NCBI RefSeq assembly: GCF_021513135.1
Contig: NZ_CP090981.1
Span: 1,612,001-1,676,000, forward strand
Direction: 5' to 3'
Source of the DNA: Vibrio sp. SS-MA-C1-2
GTDB taxonomy: Bacteria; Pseudomonadota; Gammaproteobacteria; Enterobacterales; Vibrionaceae
DNA: 64,000 nt
Numbering within the stretch: the stretch's first letter is position 1; each line of letters begins with the position of its first letter. The notes under the pieces were generated by a model that worked only from the letters and a program-made list of their open reading frames with translations, was not told the origin of the DNA and did not search any database. The position numbers and the translations under genes are program-made. Below are positions 35,471 to 46,096 of this stretch, piece after piece.

Positions 35471-37231
35471 ATGGCTAACTTAATGAGTAAACATACTCAG
35501 CAACTTTCTCAATCTCATCAAACTCAAATATTGTCAGCATTAAGAGGTGAGCAACCTGTTGATCTCTTGCTGACAAATCTCCATATCCTCGATGTTATTC
35601 AGGGGGAAACTTTTTCGGGTTCCATCGCGATTCTCGATCATACCATTGTCGCTGTTGGTGAAGAGGCTAATCAACTTTCTGCAAAAAACGTCACAGATTG
35701 CCAAAATATGACGGCTGTTCCCGGCTTTATTGATGGTCATATGCATATCGAAACATCAACAATGACACCGTTTGAATTTGAGCGAACTACATTAGAAAAA
35801 GGGACAACCTCTGTGGTTGCTGATCCTCATGAGTTGGTTAATGTTATTGGTCAGCAAGGAATTGAATGGTTTTTACGATGCAGTGAACAAACTATTCAGA
35901 ATCAGTTTATTCAAGTCAGTTCTTGCGTACCAGCACTTCCAGGCGTTGATATTAGTGGTGCTGATTTTCCTATTTATGAAATGGCTCAATATCTAGATCA
36001 TGACCATGTGATTGGATTAGCAGAGGTGATGGATTTTCCCTCAGTGATCGCAGGTCGTCCGTTATTATTGGATAAAATTTCCGCTTTTTCAGATCTTAAT
36101 ATTGATGGGCATGCGCCATTGCTACAGGGACTTCCCCTGTCTGCTTATGTCTTAACAGGGGTTCAAAATTGCCATGAAACGGTTTTACTTGAAGAGGGTA
36201 AAGAGAAAATCCGTAAAGGAATGACCGTCATTATTCGAGAAGGATCAGTGGCTAAAAATCTTGATACTTTAGCGCCGCTCATTACAGACGCAAGTTCACC
36301 ATTCTGCCTACTCTGTACCGATGATCGTAACCCTTATGAAATCGCAGAAGAGGGGCATATCGATTATATGGTCAGACGTTTAATTCAACACCATAAGATA
36401 AAACCTTACCTTGCATATCGTGTCGCTTCTTGGTCTGCGGCCAATCATTTTGGACTTAAACGACTCGGTATGATTGCTCCGGGATGTCGTGCTGACATTA
36501 ACTTTGTCAATCAATTAGAAAAGGTCGATATTCAACGGGTAATGATCGCAGGTAAGTGGGTTGACCAATTAAATCTAGCTGAACAAGTCAGTCAAAAGTT
36601 AGACGATTCTCAACCACCATTACAGCCCACAATGGATAGAGAGAGTGTTACTGAAGCGCAATTGACCCTAGAGTTGGAGCAGTCTAGATACAATGTAATT
36701 GAGATTGTAGATAATGAATTAATTACCAATCAAATTATCGTTAGTTTTGATGATCAACCCATAGAAAAGCAACAGATAAATTATATTGCTTATATTGAAC
36801 GTCATGGTCATCAATTACCGCCAGCATTGGGATTAGTTAAGGGCTTTTCTCTTCATAGCGGTGCGATTGCAACCAGTGTTGGTCATGATTCTCATAATAT
36901 TCTAGCCATTGGTGTTGATTCTAAAAGTATGCAGTTAGCTGTAAATCATCTACTCGAGTTAGGTGGAGGATTTTGTGTTGTTGATCGAGGAAAAGTGATG
37001 GCTGATTTACCATTACCTTTAGCGGGGATCATGAGTATTGATAACTCAGAAAATATTGTTGCCAACATTAAGAAATTAAAATCTGAAGCAAAGAAGATTG
37101 GGACTGAGTTAGATGAGCCATTTATTCAAATGAGTTTTTTAGCCTTGCCTGTCATTCCAACTATCAAAATGACCTCTCAAGGCTTATTTGATGTTGATAA
37201 GCAACAAGTATTACCGTTATTAGTTAGCTAG
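35471..37231 (+). CDS. ade: Adenine deaminase
   Basis: This 586-residue metal-dependent amidohydrolase converts adenine to hypoxanthine. The metal-binding 'DGHMHIETST' (about residue 90) and 'ADPHELVNV' (about 120) motifs and 'LCTDDRNPYEI' are those of the Ade/AdeC family (E. coli protein 588 residues). It is downstream of the purine permease, giving an adenine salvage unit. Confidence 0.94.
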   Translation: MANLMSKHTQQLSQSHQTQILSALRGEQPVDLLLTNLHILDVIQGETFSGSIAILDHTIVAVGEEANQLSAKNVTDCQNMTAVPGFIDGHMHIETSTMTPFEFERTTLEKGTTSVVADPHELVNVIGQQGIEWFLRCSEQTIQNQFIQVSSCVPALPGVDISGADFPIYEMAQYLDHDHVIGLAEVMDFPSVIAGRPLLLDKISAFSDLNIDGHAPLLQGLPLSAYVLTGVQNCHETVLLEEGKEKIRKGMTVIIREGSVAKNLDTLAPLITDASSPFCLLCTDDRNPYEIAEEGHIDYMVRRLIQHHKIKPYLAYRVASWSAANHFGLKRLGMIAPGCRADINFVNQLEKVDIQRVMIAGKWVDQLNLAEQVSQKLDDSQPPLQPTMDRESVTEAQLTLELEQSRYNVIEIVDNELITNQIIVSFDDQPIEKQQINYIAYIERHGHQLPPALGLVKGFSLHSGAIATSVGHDSHNILAIGVDSKSMQLAVNHLLELGGGFCVVDRGKVMADLPLPLAGIMSIDNSENIVANIKKLKSEAKKIGTELDEPFIQMSFLALPVIPTIKMTSQGLFDVDKQQVLPLLVS

Positions 37232-37300
37232 ATTGAGAGAAAATTAAGGTTTACTCATTTAATTTTTGTCTATTTTTCACGTTATTTTTTATTAATCGCT

Positions 37301-37341
37301 CGCCTTTTATACACGTTCAATTCGACATTGTATAAAAGGCG
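37301..37341. terminator. Bidirectional terminator between ade and the symporter gene
   Basis: The 13-bp perfect stem cgccttttataca / tgtataaaaggcg lies between two convergent genes, with T-rich flanks on both sides. Confidence 0.65.
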
Positions 37342-37351
37342 ATTCTTTATC

Positions 37352-38893
37352 TTAAGATAACAGGGTATAAAGCCATTCAGGTACGAAAGCTGAAAAAATA
37401 ATTGTCGCTGCCGCAAATATTAATAAACCATAATGACTTTGGGTTGGTTTAGTCAATAGGGTCTTTTGTCCATAAAAGAAAGCTTGTTGCTGAGAGGTAT
37501 TTTTACCCCAAAAATAACTGCCAATTAGACCAAAGAATAGAAATGCAGCGGTACCAATCGGCGCGAACCATGGCCAAGATATATCAAATTGCATCGTTAA
37601 ATAGACAGCTACCATGCTGGTTATACTGCCAATAATAACCCCTTTTTCATTGGCTTTAGAAAAGAACAGACCAAGAACAAAAGAGCCTAAACGGATACCA
37701 ACAAAGACCGAGGTTAAACTCGCAATTGTTTTTAAAACTGATTCATTGGATACCGCAAACAGAGCGGGTATGACGACTAATCCTGCAGCCAATAAACTCG
37801 ATCTTCTGGCAATTTTTTCATATTGTTGATCCGTTGCATTTCGATTGATAAAGCGCTTATAAATATCTTCTGTGGCGACTGTTGCCATTGAGTTGTACGT
37901 AGAGTCTAATGTTGACATCGCGGCTGCAGCTAAGGCAGAAATAATTAAGCCAATTACTATTGGGTTGGTATGGTTAAAGACAAAATCCAGAATTACTTCA
38001 TTGCTGTTAGCGAATGATTTTCCTTGATAAAATAAAGACAACAATACGCCCATAATGGCGAAAAATAGATAGATAAAGAACGCGCCATAGCCGCAAAGTA
38101 ACATCGACTTTTGGGCATCTTTTACGGATTTAGTCGCCAGAGTTCGTTGAATGATTAATTGATTGGTTCCATAAACACTTAGGTGGAGAAAACTAACAGC
38201 AACTACACCCGCCCAAAGCGTCGTATCAACACCAAAATCAAGGTTTAGATTGATAATATTTAACTGATCGAGCGTTAAAGTTTGAGTCGTCGAAATGTCC
38301 ATCAGTAAAATTGAAAATATTGCGATACTACCAATAATTAAAACAACTGCTTGCAACATATCTGTCCAGATAACGGTTGATATCCCACCAGCATAAGTAT
38401 AAAGCGCTGTGAAAACAGTGATATAAATAATCGCTTCTGAGATCGAAATAGGCAGTACTTGAATTAAGATTAAAGATACTGCGTATAAGATCACCCCAGC
38501 TGAAATACACTGCACTAAAATGAAGATTAATGAGTTAATTGTTCGGGCATAAACACCGAATCTCAGTTCAAGGTATTCATAAATCGAGGTTAATCCAAGC
38601 TTATAAAAAAGAGGAACAAAAAATAGAATCGTAAAAAAGATTACAATCGGATAGTTGAGATGAATGCTCATCACCTCCATTCCCGAATGATAAACCCATC
38701 CAGGCATACCAATAAAAGTCATGGCGCTGATGTAAGTGGCTAAAATAGAGACGCCAGCAGTAAACCAGCCGAAGCTTTTTCCGCCGGTGGCAAAGTCACT
38801 GCTCTTTTTATACTTCACATTGACAAAATAACTAATTAAAAGGGTGATTAAGATATAAATTCCAATCACGGCAAGAGATGAATACGCAACCAT
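37352..38893 (-). CDS. Sodium:solute symporter (SSS family)
   Basis: The 513-residue inner-membrane transporter has about 13 segments. The opening 'YKKSSDFATGGKSFGWFTAG' and the 'SALAAAAMSTLDSTYNSMAT' segment with the Na2-site Ser residues are diagnostic of SSS transporters (sugar, sialate or amino acid carriers). The substrate is not known. It is divergent from an MFS transporter, and the shared region carries two CRP-like sites. Confidence 0.87.
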   Translation of the reverse strand: MVAYSSLAVIGIYILITLLISYFVNVKYKKSSDFATGGKSFGWFTAGVSILATYISAMTFIGMPGWVYHSGMEVMSIHLNYPIVIFFTILFFVPLFYKLGLTSIYEYLELRFGVYARTINSLIFILVQCISAGVILYAVSLILIQVLPISISEAIIYITVFTALYTYAGGISTVIWTDMLQAVVLIIGSIAIFSILLMDISTTQTLTLDQLNIINLNLDFGVDTTLWAGVVAVSFLHLSVYGTNQLIIQRTLATKSVKDAQKSMLLCGYGAFFIYLFFAIMGVLLSLFYQGKSFANSNEVILDFVFNHTNPIVIGLIISALAAAAMSTLDSTYNSMATVATEDIYKRFINRNATDQQYEKIARRSSLLAAGLVVIPALFAVSNESVLKTIASLTSVFVGIRLGSFVLGLFFSKANEKGVIIGSITSMVAVYLTMQFDISWPWFAPIGTAAFLFFGLIGSYFWGKNTSQQQAFFYGQKTLLTKPTQSHYGLLIFAAATIIFSAFVPEWLYTLLS

Positions 38894-38980
38894 TGTGTCA
38901 GCTTCCTGATGTTTCCTATTTTTATAATCAACTTTATTCTACTCGTTGAATGGTTATTTAGATAATTTATTAATTAAAGC

Positions 38981-38996
38981 TGTGATAAAAATCACT
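38981..38996. promoter_or_regulatory. CRP-cAMP site candidate 1
   Basis: The sequence tgtgataaaaatcact matches TGTGA-N6-TCACA with one mismatch and lies 88 bases before the symporter start on the other strand. Confidence 0.6.
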
Positions 38997-39039
38997 TTAG
39001 CGATAAAAGTGGAAGTGGAATTGATCATTAATTTAATTT

Positions 39040-39055
39040 TGTGAAATAGGTCACT
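39040..39055. promoter_or_regulatory. CRP-cAMP site candidate 2
   Basis: The sequence tgtgaaataggtcact matches the CRP pattern with one mismatch, in the same 337-bp divergent region as site 1 and 176 bases before the MFS gene. Confidence 0.6.
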
Positions 39056-39230
39056 AATTTGAAAGTTATGGGTACGCAGTCATTGTTTAATTGACTTTGA
39101 TCACAGATGATGGAGGGCAATACAACATATCCTAATAAAAGCGTTAAGGGAGGGCGTTATGGCTCTTTCTTAAGATGAATTTTATATCCACCCATAATTC
39201 AAACTAAAATGGAATAGAGGTTTATTCAGC

Positions 39231-40508
39231 ATGAATGCTAAGAAACACATGAGTGAAGTACCAACGATTCAAAGAGTCATTGCTTACCTTGCAATCTTGG
39301 TTGGTTACTTTTTCTACTGCTATAACTTTGTCATTATCGACTATGTTCGACCATATATTGTCGAAGCTTATGACGGCATAAGCTTATCTGATACCGCTCA
39401 GTTTTATACTTGGCAGTCAATCGGAGCCTTAGTTGGTGCTCTGGGTTGTGCATCTGTAGCTTCTCGATTTGGTAAAAAATCGACTCTTATTACGATTACC
39501 GCTTTAAATGGTGGTGCAACTATTATTAATATGATGTTTACCGATTATGCAACGTGGGCAGCAATGCGTTTAATTATCGGTATCTCTTTAGGCGGTTACT
39601 TCACGGTAGCGGTTAGCCTAATGATTGGTCTGTTTACTCCCACAGTACGTGGAAAATTAACGGCGTTTGCATCATCGATGTTCTCTGTAGCATTAATGGT
39701 TATGGGTGCGTATGCAGCGTTTATTACTAGTATTGATGCACCATGGGAAAGCTTGATGTGGGTGGGTGGTATTCCACCATTGGTTGCTGCAGCGGTTATG
39801 ATCTTCGTTCTACCGAGTGACAAAAAAGTGATCGCTTATGGTGAGGAAGAGTCACCTGAAAATAACAGTTCAAACAAAGAAGCGAAAAAAGGTTCTTGGG
39901 CTGAGATGCTAAGTGCGCCTTACCGTAAAATTACGATTACTTGTCTATTATTAGCGGGTCTTAACTTTTATGGTTATCAATTCTTCAGTGGCTTTGTGAC
40001 CACATACCTAAAAGAAGTTCGTCAGTTTGATGGTGCAACTATTGGGGTGATTTTCTCTATCTCTGCGTTTGGTTCACTATTTGGTGCTTGGATTTGGGGA
40101 GCGATTGCCGATAAATTTGGTCGTAAAGTGAATGCTTTTGGTTTTATTATTGCTGGTGTGATGGCTTCGGTCTTCTTTGTGGCTCCGAGCGATATGATGA
40201 TCGGTAGCCTAAATATGTTGGCTATTCTTGGTTTAATTTATAACTTTGGTCTGTCTGCTTCTGCGGTTTGGGGGGGATACTTCTCTGAGCTATTCCCTGC
40301 TCATTTACGTAGTTTTGGTGCTGCATTATTCCATGGTGGTCGTATTATCGGCATGTGGGCACCGATGGTTCTTATCTTTATTAAAGAGCGTTCGGATCTT
40401 GCAACGGCAATGTGGGGATCACCTGTTATCTGGATCCTTGCAGGTCTATTGTGGTTGTCTCTTCCTGAAACGTTAAAAGGCGGCATCTTTTATAAAAAAA
40501 AGCGTTAA
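39231..40508 (+). CDS. MFS transporter
   Basis: The 425-residue inner-membrane carrier has 12 segments. Family signatures are visible after TM2 ('VASRFGKKST') and between TM8 and TM9 ('GAIADKFGRKVNAFG'). The long cytoplasmic loop carries 'EESPENNSSNKEAKKG'. The substrate is likely a sugar or organic acid. It is followed by a SnoaL-like protein and LacI-type regulator, with a CRP site upstream. Confidence 0.85.
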   Translation: MNAKKHMSEVPTIQRVIAYLAILVGYFFYCYNFVIIDYVRPYIVEAYDGISLSDTAQFYTWQSIGALVGALGCASVASRFGKKSTLITITALNGGATIINMMFTDYATWAAMRLIIGISLGGYFTVAVSLMIGLFTPTVRGKLTAFASSMFSVALMVMGAYAAFITSIDAPWESLMWVGGIPPLVAAAVMIFVLPSDKKVIAYGEEESPENNSSNKEAKKGSWAEMLSAPYRKITITCLLLAGLNFYGYQFFSGFVTTYLKEVRQFDGATIGVIFSISAFGSLFGAWIWGAIADKFGRKVNAFGFIIAGVMASVFFVAPSDMMIGSLNMLAILGLIYNFGLSASAVWGGYFSELFPAHLRSFGAALFHGGRIIGMWAPMVLIFIKERSDLATAMWGSPVIWILAGLLWLSLPETLKGGIFYKKKR

Positions 40509-40627
40509 ATGAAGCAACAGCATAAAGCTATTTCATTAGCGTCATAGAAAAAAAATAAAAATTTAAAAGTGGTCTTTGATGTGACCACTTAATCTAGAAA
40601 TCCTTTGAAATAAAACTGGAATTTATC

Positions 40628-41644
40628 ATGTCTAAATATCAAGAAGCAAAACGCATTGTTCGTGAATATTTTAATGCGATGGAAAATGCAACATCAGAAA
40701 CCGTTGCAGATGTATTAAAAGCCCATACTTCAGAAAATTACTTATGGCGCGGTGTTTATCCATTTCGCGAGCAAGAAGGCGCACAAGCAGTAGCAGAAGT
40801 ATTTTGGTCTCCTTTATTACAATCAGTGAAGCGTATGCAGCGTCGTCAGGATATTTTTATTGGCGGTAATAATGAAATTAACCCAGATGAAATTTGGGTG
40901 ATGAGCATGGGTCACTTTATGGGACTTTTCGATGCTGAATATTTAGGTATGCGTCCGACAGGCAAAATGATGAATGTTCGTTATGCTGAATTCAACTGTG
41001 TTCAAGATGGTAAGATCACCAAAACAGGTCTGTTTTTAGATCTTTTAGGTATGATGGATCAAGCGGGTTGTTACCCATTACCACAATCAACTGGTAAATA
41101 TTTTGTTTATCCTGGCCCACGTAATCATGATGGTCTGTTATTTGAAGATGCTGCACCAGAAGAGGGTGTTGCGACGTTAGCGTTAGTGAATAAGATGGTT
41201 GATGATCTTTCTGCTCTTAACGATAGTGGTGCAATGGGTTGTCCACCTGAAGTATTAGAGAAAAGCTGGTCAAAAGATATGATCTGGTATGGTCCTTGTG
41301 GTATTGGTGCTTCTTATACGATTCCTCGTTACCAACAGCAACATCAGTTACCTTTCCGTAATAACTTAAAAGATAAGAAATTTAATGGACATGTTTGTCG
41401 CTTCGCGGAAGGCAATTTCTCTTGTTTCTTTGGCTGGCCAAACCTTTCTAATACGCCAACAGGCGGCTTCTTAGGCATGACTGGCGGTGAAGTTCGTGCA
41501 GATATGCAAGTTGTTGACGTTTACTATCGTGATGAAGATAAACTGTCTGAGAACTGGGTATTGATCGATCTACCATATTGGTTGAAGCAGCAAGGGTTAG
41601 ATGTATTTGAACGCACCCAAGCGATCATGAATCCATCGTTATAA
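40628..41644 (+). CDS. SnoaL-like (NTF2-fold) protein with two repeats
   Basis: The 338-residue cytoplasmic protein seems to have two NTF2/SnoaL-like halves (about 5-150 and 185-325). Each starts with a helical segment ('AKRIVREYFNAMENATSETV' and 'LVNKMVDDLSALNDSGAMGC'), then 'YLWRGVYPF' or 'MIWYGPCGIG', and ends in a sheet. Similar proteins are polyketide cyclases or lyases, but function cannot be deduced. The gene lies between MFS and LacI genes and is probably part of an uptake/catabolism unit. Confidence 0.7.
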   Translation: MSKYQEAKRIVREYFNAMENATSETVADVLKAHTSENYLWRGVYPFREQEGAQAVAEVFWSPLLQSVKRMQRRQDIFIGGNNEINPDEIWVMSMGHFMGLFDAEYLGMRPTGKMMNVRYAEFNCVQDGKITKTGLFLDLLGMMDQAGCYPLPQSTGKYFVYPGPRNHDGLLFEDAAPEEGVATLALVNKMVDDLSALNDSGAMGCPPEVLEKSWSKDMIWYGPCGIGASYTIPRYQQQHQLPFRNNLKDKKFNGHVCRFAEGNFSCFFGWPNLSNTPTGGFLGMTGGEVRADMQVVDVYYRDEDKLSENWVLIDLPYWLKQQGLDVFERTQAIMNPSL

Positions 41645-41664
41645 GTTAGTTATCTTATTTTTCT

Positions 41665-41702
41665 CATTTGAGGTTGTTATTAATCTGTGACAACTTCAAA
41701 TG
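41665..41702 (+). terminator. Hairpin after the SnoaL-like gene
   Basis: The arms catttgaggttgt and acaacttcaaatg pair over 13 positions with one G-T pair. No T-run follows, so termination is uncertain. Confidence 0.4.
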
Positions 41703-41821
41703 TAGGAATATATAGATTATCAAATATTATCTAGGGTGCAATGCTGCTTAAATGTCTCTAGGTGATATTATTCACTCAACTCCTGTCACTTTATCTACAT
41801 TAAATTGCGAAAATTAGTGTG

Positions 41822-41862
41822 TAACCGCATAAATTGATCTCAATATCATTTATGATCGGTTA
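41822..41862. promoter_or_regulatory. Operator candidate upstream of the LacI-type gene
   Basis: The arms taaccgcataaat and atttatgatcggtta form an inverted repeat with a 2-base bulge. It is 68 bases before the LacI-type ATG and may serve autoregulation. Confidence 0.4.
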
Positions 41863-41929
41863 TATTATTAAGCAACCTGTGTCATTGGTATTTAAAAGAG
41901 CGTATTAGCAGCTATACAGAAATATAATT

Positions 41930-42946
41930 ATGTCATCACAAAAAACTAACATAACATCAAAAGATGTCGCGAAATATGCTGGAGTTTCGCAATCAACAGT
42001 TTCTCGTGTTTTTGTTGCGGGTAGTTCGGTTGCTGAGAGTACCAAGCAAAAAGTATTTGATGCAGCAAAGACCCTTAATTACCGACCAAATGCGTTTGCG
42101 AGAAGTTTGACGACAAAAGAATCTAAATTGATTGGATTAGTCTTTCCTGATGCAGACTATCCAATTCATATGCAGACTTTACAATTGATTTCAGCCGAAC
42201 TTCAGAAACAAGGGTATTCCGCTGTTTTGATTCCTTGGCAAGTTGATGATGAGAAGAATCATTCGATACCGAATATTTTTCAATATCGAGTAGATGGCGT
42301 GATTGCGGCTTCAGCGACGTTTAATCGATCGTTATATGAAGAGTGCCATGAATTAAATATCCCAATCATTCAATATGCTCGTGTAGTTGAAGGAACTAAA
42401 AGTAGCTATGTGATTTCTGATAACCATCAAGCGGGTCAGCAGGCGGCAGAGCTCTTTTATCAAAGTGGTACTAAACATGTTGTATACTTAACCGGTGAAG
42501 TCCCAACGTTTACCAATGATGAGCGACTATCAGGCTTTCGCAGTGAATTTCAACAACTCACTGGGCAACAGGTAAGAGAAGTAAAAGCGGATTATGATTA
42601 CAACACTTCGTTAGAGTGTATCCGAACGCTATTTCGTGAAGAGAAACCAATTGAAGGTATTTTTTGTGCAACAGATAATTTAGCCGTCGCCGTGATGGAT
42701 GTTGCCCGTTATGAATTTAATTTAAGGATCCCTGAGGATCTGCAAGTTGTTGGTTTTGATGATATACCGCAATCAGCATGGTTAGGATATCAATTAACTA
42801 CGTTTAAACAAGATTTCAAAAGATTAGCAAAAGAGTCAGTAAAGATAATACTGGACCAGATAAATAGTGATGAGACGATGTTAGTGAAGATGATGATTCC
42901 GACTAAGTTGATTCCAAGAAACACAACTAAACATAACAGTAAATAA
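41930..42946 (+). CDS. LacI family transcriptional regulator
   Basis: The 338-residue protein has a LacI HTH (about 9-56, 'KDVAKYAGVSQSTVSRVF', hinge 'YRPNAFARSL') and a periplasmic-binding-protein-like effector domain (about 65-330). It is downstream of the MFS/SnoaL genes and likely regulates them. The effector is unknown. Confidence 0.88.
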   Translation: MSSQKTNITSKDVAKYAGVSQSTVSRVFVAGSSVAESTKQKVFDAAKTLNYRPNAFARSLTTKESKLIGLVFPDADYPIHMQTLQLISAELQKQGYSAVLIPWQVDDEKNHSIPNIFQYRVDGVIAASATFNRSLYEECHELNIPIIQYARVVEGTKSSYVISDNHQAGQQAAELFYQSGTKHVVYLTGEVPTFTNDERLSGFRSEFQQLTGQQVREVKADYDYNTSLECIRTLFREEKPIEGIFCATDNLAVAVMDVARYEFNLRIPEDLQVVGFDDIPQSAWLGYQLTTFKQDFKRLAKESVKIILDQINSDETMLVKMMIPTKLIPRNTTKHNSK

Positions 42947-43028
42947 CGATTAAATTTGCAATAGATAACGTTTGATTGCAAATAAATCCGTTCAAACTAT
43001 TAACTTTATATATCCTTGAGAGGACGAA

Positions 43029-44225
43029 ATGACTTCAAAGTTTTATCAGCAGATGACCCAACAGATTGAAGATGTAAAGAGTGAAGGCCTATATAAATCA
43101 GAGCGTATCATTACTTCGGCACAAAAAGCCTCTGTTGCAATCGAAAACTCTGATCAAGAAGTATTAAACTTCTGTGCAAATAACTACTTAGGCTTAGCTA
43201 ATCATCCAGAACTTATCAAAGCAGCGAAAGCCGGTATGGATGAGCACGGTTTTGGTATGGCATCGGTACGCTTTATTTGTGGTACTCAAGATTCACATAA
43301 AGTGTTAGAGAAAAAGCTTTCAGAGTTTTTAGGTACTGAAGATACGATTCTTTATTCTTCATGTTTCGATGCGAATGCAGGTCTATTTGAAACAATTTTA
43401 GGTGCGGAAGATGCGATTATTTCTGATGCATTGAACCATGCTTCAATCATTGATGGTGTTCGTCTTTGTAAGGCAAAACGCTTCCGTTATGCGAACAACA
43501 ATATGGAAGAGTTAGAAGCTCAACTGATTGCTGCGGATGAAGCTGGTGTTCGTCATAAGTTAATTGTGACGGATGGTGTATTCTCTATGGATGGCGTGGT
43601 AGCAAACTTACCTGGCATTTGTGATCTGGCTGATAAATACAATGCACTTGTGATGATCGATGAATCACATGCGGTTGGCTTTATGGGTGAAGAGGGACGT
43701 GGTACACACGAATATCATAATGTCATGGATCGTATTGATATCATTACAGGTACTCTTGGTAAAGCGATGGGTGGCGCATCAGGCGGCTACACTTCAGGTA
43801 AAAAAGAGGTGATTGATTGGTTACGTCAACGTTCACGTCCATATCTTTTCTCTAACTCAGTGGCACCTGCCATTGTTTCTGCGTCTATCCGTGTTTTAGA
43901 TCTACTAGCAGAAAGCAGTGACTTACGTACCCAACTTTGGGATAACTCTACGCACTTCCGTACACGCATGAGTGAAGCAGGCTTTACCCTAGCGGGTGCT
44001 GATCACGCCATCATTCCGATTATGTTAGGCGATGCAAAAGTCGCGGCGGAATTTGCAGAACGTGCATTAGTAAAAGGCGTTTATGTTGTTGGTTTCTCTT
44101 TCCCTGTGGTACCAAAAGGTCAAGCTCGTATCCGTACTCAGATGTCTGCTGGTCATAGCCGTGCTCAACTTGATAAAGCGATTGACGTCTTTATTGAAGT
44201 GGGTAATGAGATGGGCATCATCTAA
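43029..44225 (+). CDS. kbl: Glycine C-acetyltransferase (2-amino-3-ketobutyrate CoA ligase)
   Basis: This 398-residue PLP enzyme is identical in length to E. coli Kbl. It splits 2-amino-3-ketobutyrate with CoA into glycine and acetyl-CoA. The PLP lysine is in '[14 protein letters not shown]', and '[19 protein letters not shown]' is the cofactor-binding segment. It forms an operon with tdh, 33 bases downstream, for threonine degradation. Confidence 0.96.
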   Translation: MTSKFYQQMTQQIEDVKSEGLYKSERIITSAQKASVAIENSDQEVLNFCANNYLGLANHPELIKAAKAGMDEHGFGMASVRFICGTQDSHKVLEKKLSEFLGTEDTILYSSCFDANAGLFETILGAEDAIISDALNHASIIDGVRLCKAKRFRYANNNMEELEAQLIAADEAGVRHKLIVTDGVFSMDGVVANLPGICDLADKYNALVMIDESHAVGFMGEEGRGTHEYHNVMDRIDIITGTLGKAMGGASGGYTSGKKEVIDWLRQRSRPYLFSNSVAPAIVSASIRVLDLLAESSDLRTQLWDNSTHFRTRMSEAGFTLAGADHAIIPIMLGDAKVAAEFAERALVKGVYVVGFSFPVVPKGQARIRTQMSAGHSRAQLDKAIDVFIEVGNEMGII

Positions 44226-44258
44226 TCTGGTTTACGATTCTAATAGTTGAGAAGAACA

Positions 44259-45290
44259 ATGAAAATTAAAGCACTATCTAAGCTACACCCAAAAGAAGGT
44301 ATCTGGATGACTGAGGTTGATAAACCTGAAGTTGGCCATAATGATCTTTTAATCCGCATCAAAAAAACCGCAATTTGTGGTACTGACGTTCATATCTACA
44401 ATTGGGATGAGTGGTCTCAGAACACGATTCCAGTTCCTATGGTTGTTGGTCATGAATATGTGGGTGAAGTTGTTGCGATGGGGCAAGAAGTTCGCGGCTA
44501 CGAAATTGGTGATCGTGTATCAGGTGAAGGACACATTACTTGTGGCTATTGCCGTAACTGTCGTGGTGGACGTACGCATCTTTGTCGCAACACTGTGGGT
44601 GTAGGCGTTAACCGTGAAGGTGCATTTGCTGAGTTCTTAGTGATCCCTGCTTTCAATGCATTTAAGATCCCTGATGAGATTTCAGATGATCTTGCTGCGA
44701 TTTTTGACCCATTCGGTAATGCTGTTCATACTGCTTTATCTTTTGATCTTGTCGGTGAAGACGTTCTGATCACAGGTGCTGGCCCAATCGGAATTATGGC
44801 AGCGGCTGTTGCTAAACATGTTGGTGCTCGTCACGTTGTGATTACCGATGTCAATGAGTACCGTTTAGACCTTGCTCGTCAGATGGGGGTAACTCGTGCT
44901 GTTAACGTAGCTGAGCAAAAACTTGAAGATGTGATGGCCGAGTTGAATATGACGGAAGGCTTTGATGTTGGTCTAGAGATGTCAGGCGTACCATCGGCAT
45001 TTAATTCAATGCTAGAAACCATGAACCACGGTGGTCGCGTTGCGTTGCTAGGTATTCCACCATCAGATATGACGGTTGATTGGAATAAAGTGATCTTCAA
45101 AGGCTTAGTGATTAAAGGCATCTATGGTCGTGAAATGTTTGAAACTTGGTACAAGATGGCAAGTTTGATTCAATCTGGTCTAGATTTAACCCCAATCATT
45201 ACTCACAACTATAAAGTTGATGACTTCCAAAAAGGCTTTGATACCATGCGTTCAGGTCAATCAGGTAAAGTTATTTTAGATTGGGAATAA
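44259..45290 (+). CDS. tdh: L-threonine 3-dehydrogenase
   Basis: This zinc-dependent medium-chain dehydrogenase (343 residues; E. coli 341) oxidises threonine to 2-amino-3-ketobutyrate for Kbl. Catalytic Cys38 ('[15 protein letters not shown]'), 'GHEYVGEV', the four-Cys structural zinc loop '[15 protein letters not shown]' and the NAD site '[16 protein letters not shown]' are visible. ATG 44259 with gagaaga upstream is chosen over TTG 44247. Confidence 0.96.
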   Translation: MKIKALSKLHPKEGIWMTEVDKPEVGHNDLLIRIKKTAICGTDVHIYNWDEWSQNTIPVPMVVGHEYVGEVVAMGQEVRGYEIGDRVSGEGHITCGYCRNCRGGRTHLCRNTVGVGVNREGAFAEFLVIPAFNAFKIPDEISDDLAAIFDPFGNAVHTALSFDLVGEDVLITGAGPIGIMAAAVAKHVGARHVVITDVNEYRLDLARQMGVTRAVNVAEQKLEDVMAELNMTEGFDVGLEMSGVPSAFNSMLETMNHGGRVALLGIPPSDMTVDWNKVIFKGLVIKGIYGREMFETWYKMASLIQSGLDLTPIITHNYKVDDFQKGFDTMRSGQSGKVILDWE

Positions 45291-45345
45291 TCCAAACGCT
45301 TACTCTGTCTTAAATTAGAGTTAAAACTAAAATAAGTAAAACTTT

Positions 45346-45379
45346 AGCCATTAGAGACCTGTTCTTTAATGGCTTTTTT
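45346..45379 (+). terminator. Terminator of kbl-tdh
   Basis: The stem agccatta / taatggct is followed by a run of T, 55 bases after the tdh stop codon. Confidence 0.75.
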
Positions 45380-45564
45380 GTTTTAATGGTACTTTAATTT
45401 TCTAAATATAATTTAAATCAACAACTCTGCGTCAAATCTCTGTCAGAATTAGCTCATAATCAAAATTCTACCTATGAGTTAAATCCATGAATAGGTATAA
45501 TTACTAGAATTAATATAAATTTATATACACTGAATAAGTACCTGTTATAGAAAGGAAATAGAAC

Positions 45565-46008
45565 ATGGCTCTATTTAATAATAATAAAAATAATACAAGC
45601 ACCAATAAAGCAGCAAAAGCAATGAACTCTACCATTATTGCTGAAGGCACTCGCATTAAAGGCACATTAGAGTTAAGTAATGATATCCAAGTTGATGGTT
45701 ATGTCGAAGGTAAAATCACCACGGATCAAACGTTGATTGTGAGCAATACTGGGCGCATGAAAGGTGAAATCTATGCCAATAAAATGGTTGTTAATGGCAA
45801 GATCGAAGGCAGTTGTTATGCGAATACAATTGAAGTTATGAACAATGGACATGTATCAGGCACTATCTATTGCAATGATTTGAGCATTGATCGTGGTGGT
45901 CGTTTTAATGGCGAATCATTCCCATTACAAGATGAAACTATTGAGTTAATTAATAAGCCCGTGGCGGCAGAAGAGTTAGAATCTCAGAAGCAATTAGAAA
46001 AAGCATAA
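45565..46008 (+). CDS. Bactofilin (polymer-forming cytoskeletal protein)
   Basis: The 147-residue protein has a central right-handed beta-helix region (about residues 22-115) of short repeats: 'IIAEGTRIKGTLELSNDIQV', 'GYVEGKITT', 'GRMKGEIYA', 'GKIEGSCYA', 'GHVSGTIYC'. This is the bactofilin (DUF583/CcmA) fold, which forms filaments at the inner membrane. Flexible tails flank it. It is a single gene; its role in cell shape is expected but not shown. Confidence 0.9.
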   Translation: MALFNNNKNNTSTNKAAKAMNSTIIAEGTRIKGTLELSNDIQVDGYVEGKITTDQTLIVSNTGRMKGEIYANKMVVNGKIEGSCYANTIEVMNNGHVSGTIYCNDLSIDRGGRFNGESFPLQDETIELINKPVAAEELESQKQLEKA

Positions 46009-46034
46009 TTTATTTATTTGTTTTCAATGATGAA

Positions 46035-46069
46035 TCACCCTTAATAACCGATTGATTATTTAAGGGTGA
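46035..46069. terminator. Terminator-like hairpin between bactofilin and purC
   Basis: The arms tcaccctta and taagggtga, extended by further A-T pairs, lie between convergent genes; T-runs are weak. Confidence 0.5.
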
Positions 46070-46096
46070 GTATAACTTTAAATGAGTAAAGTAAAT

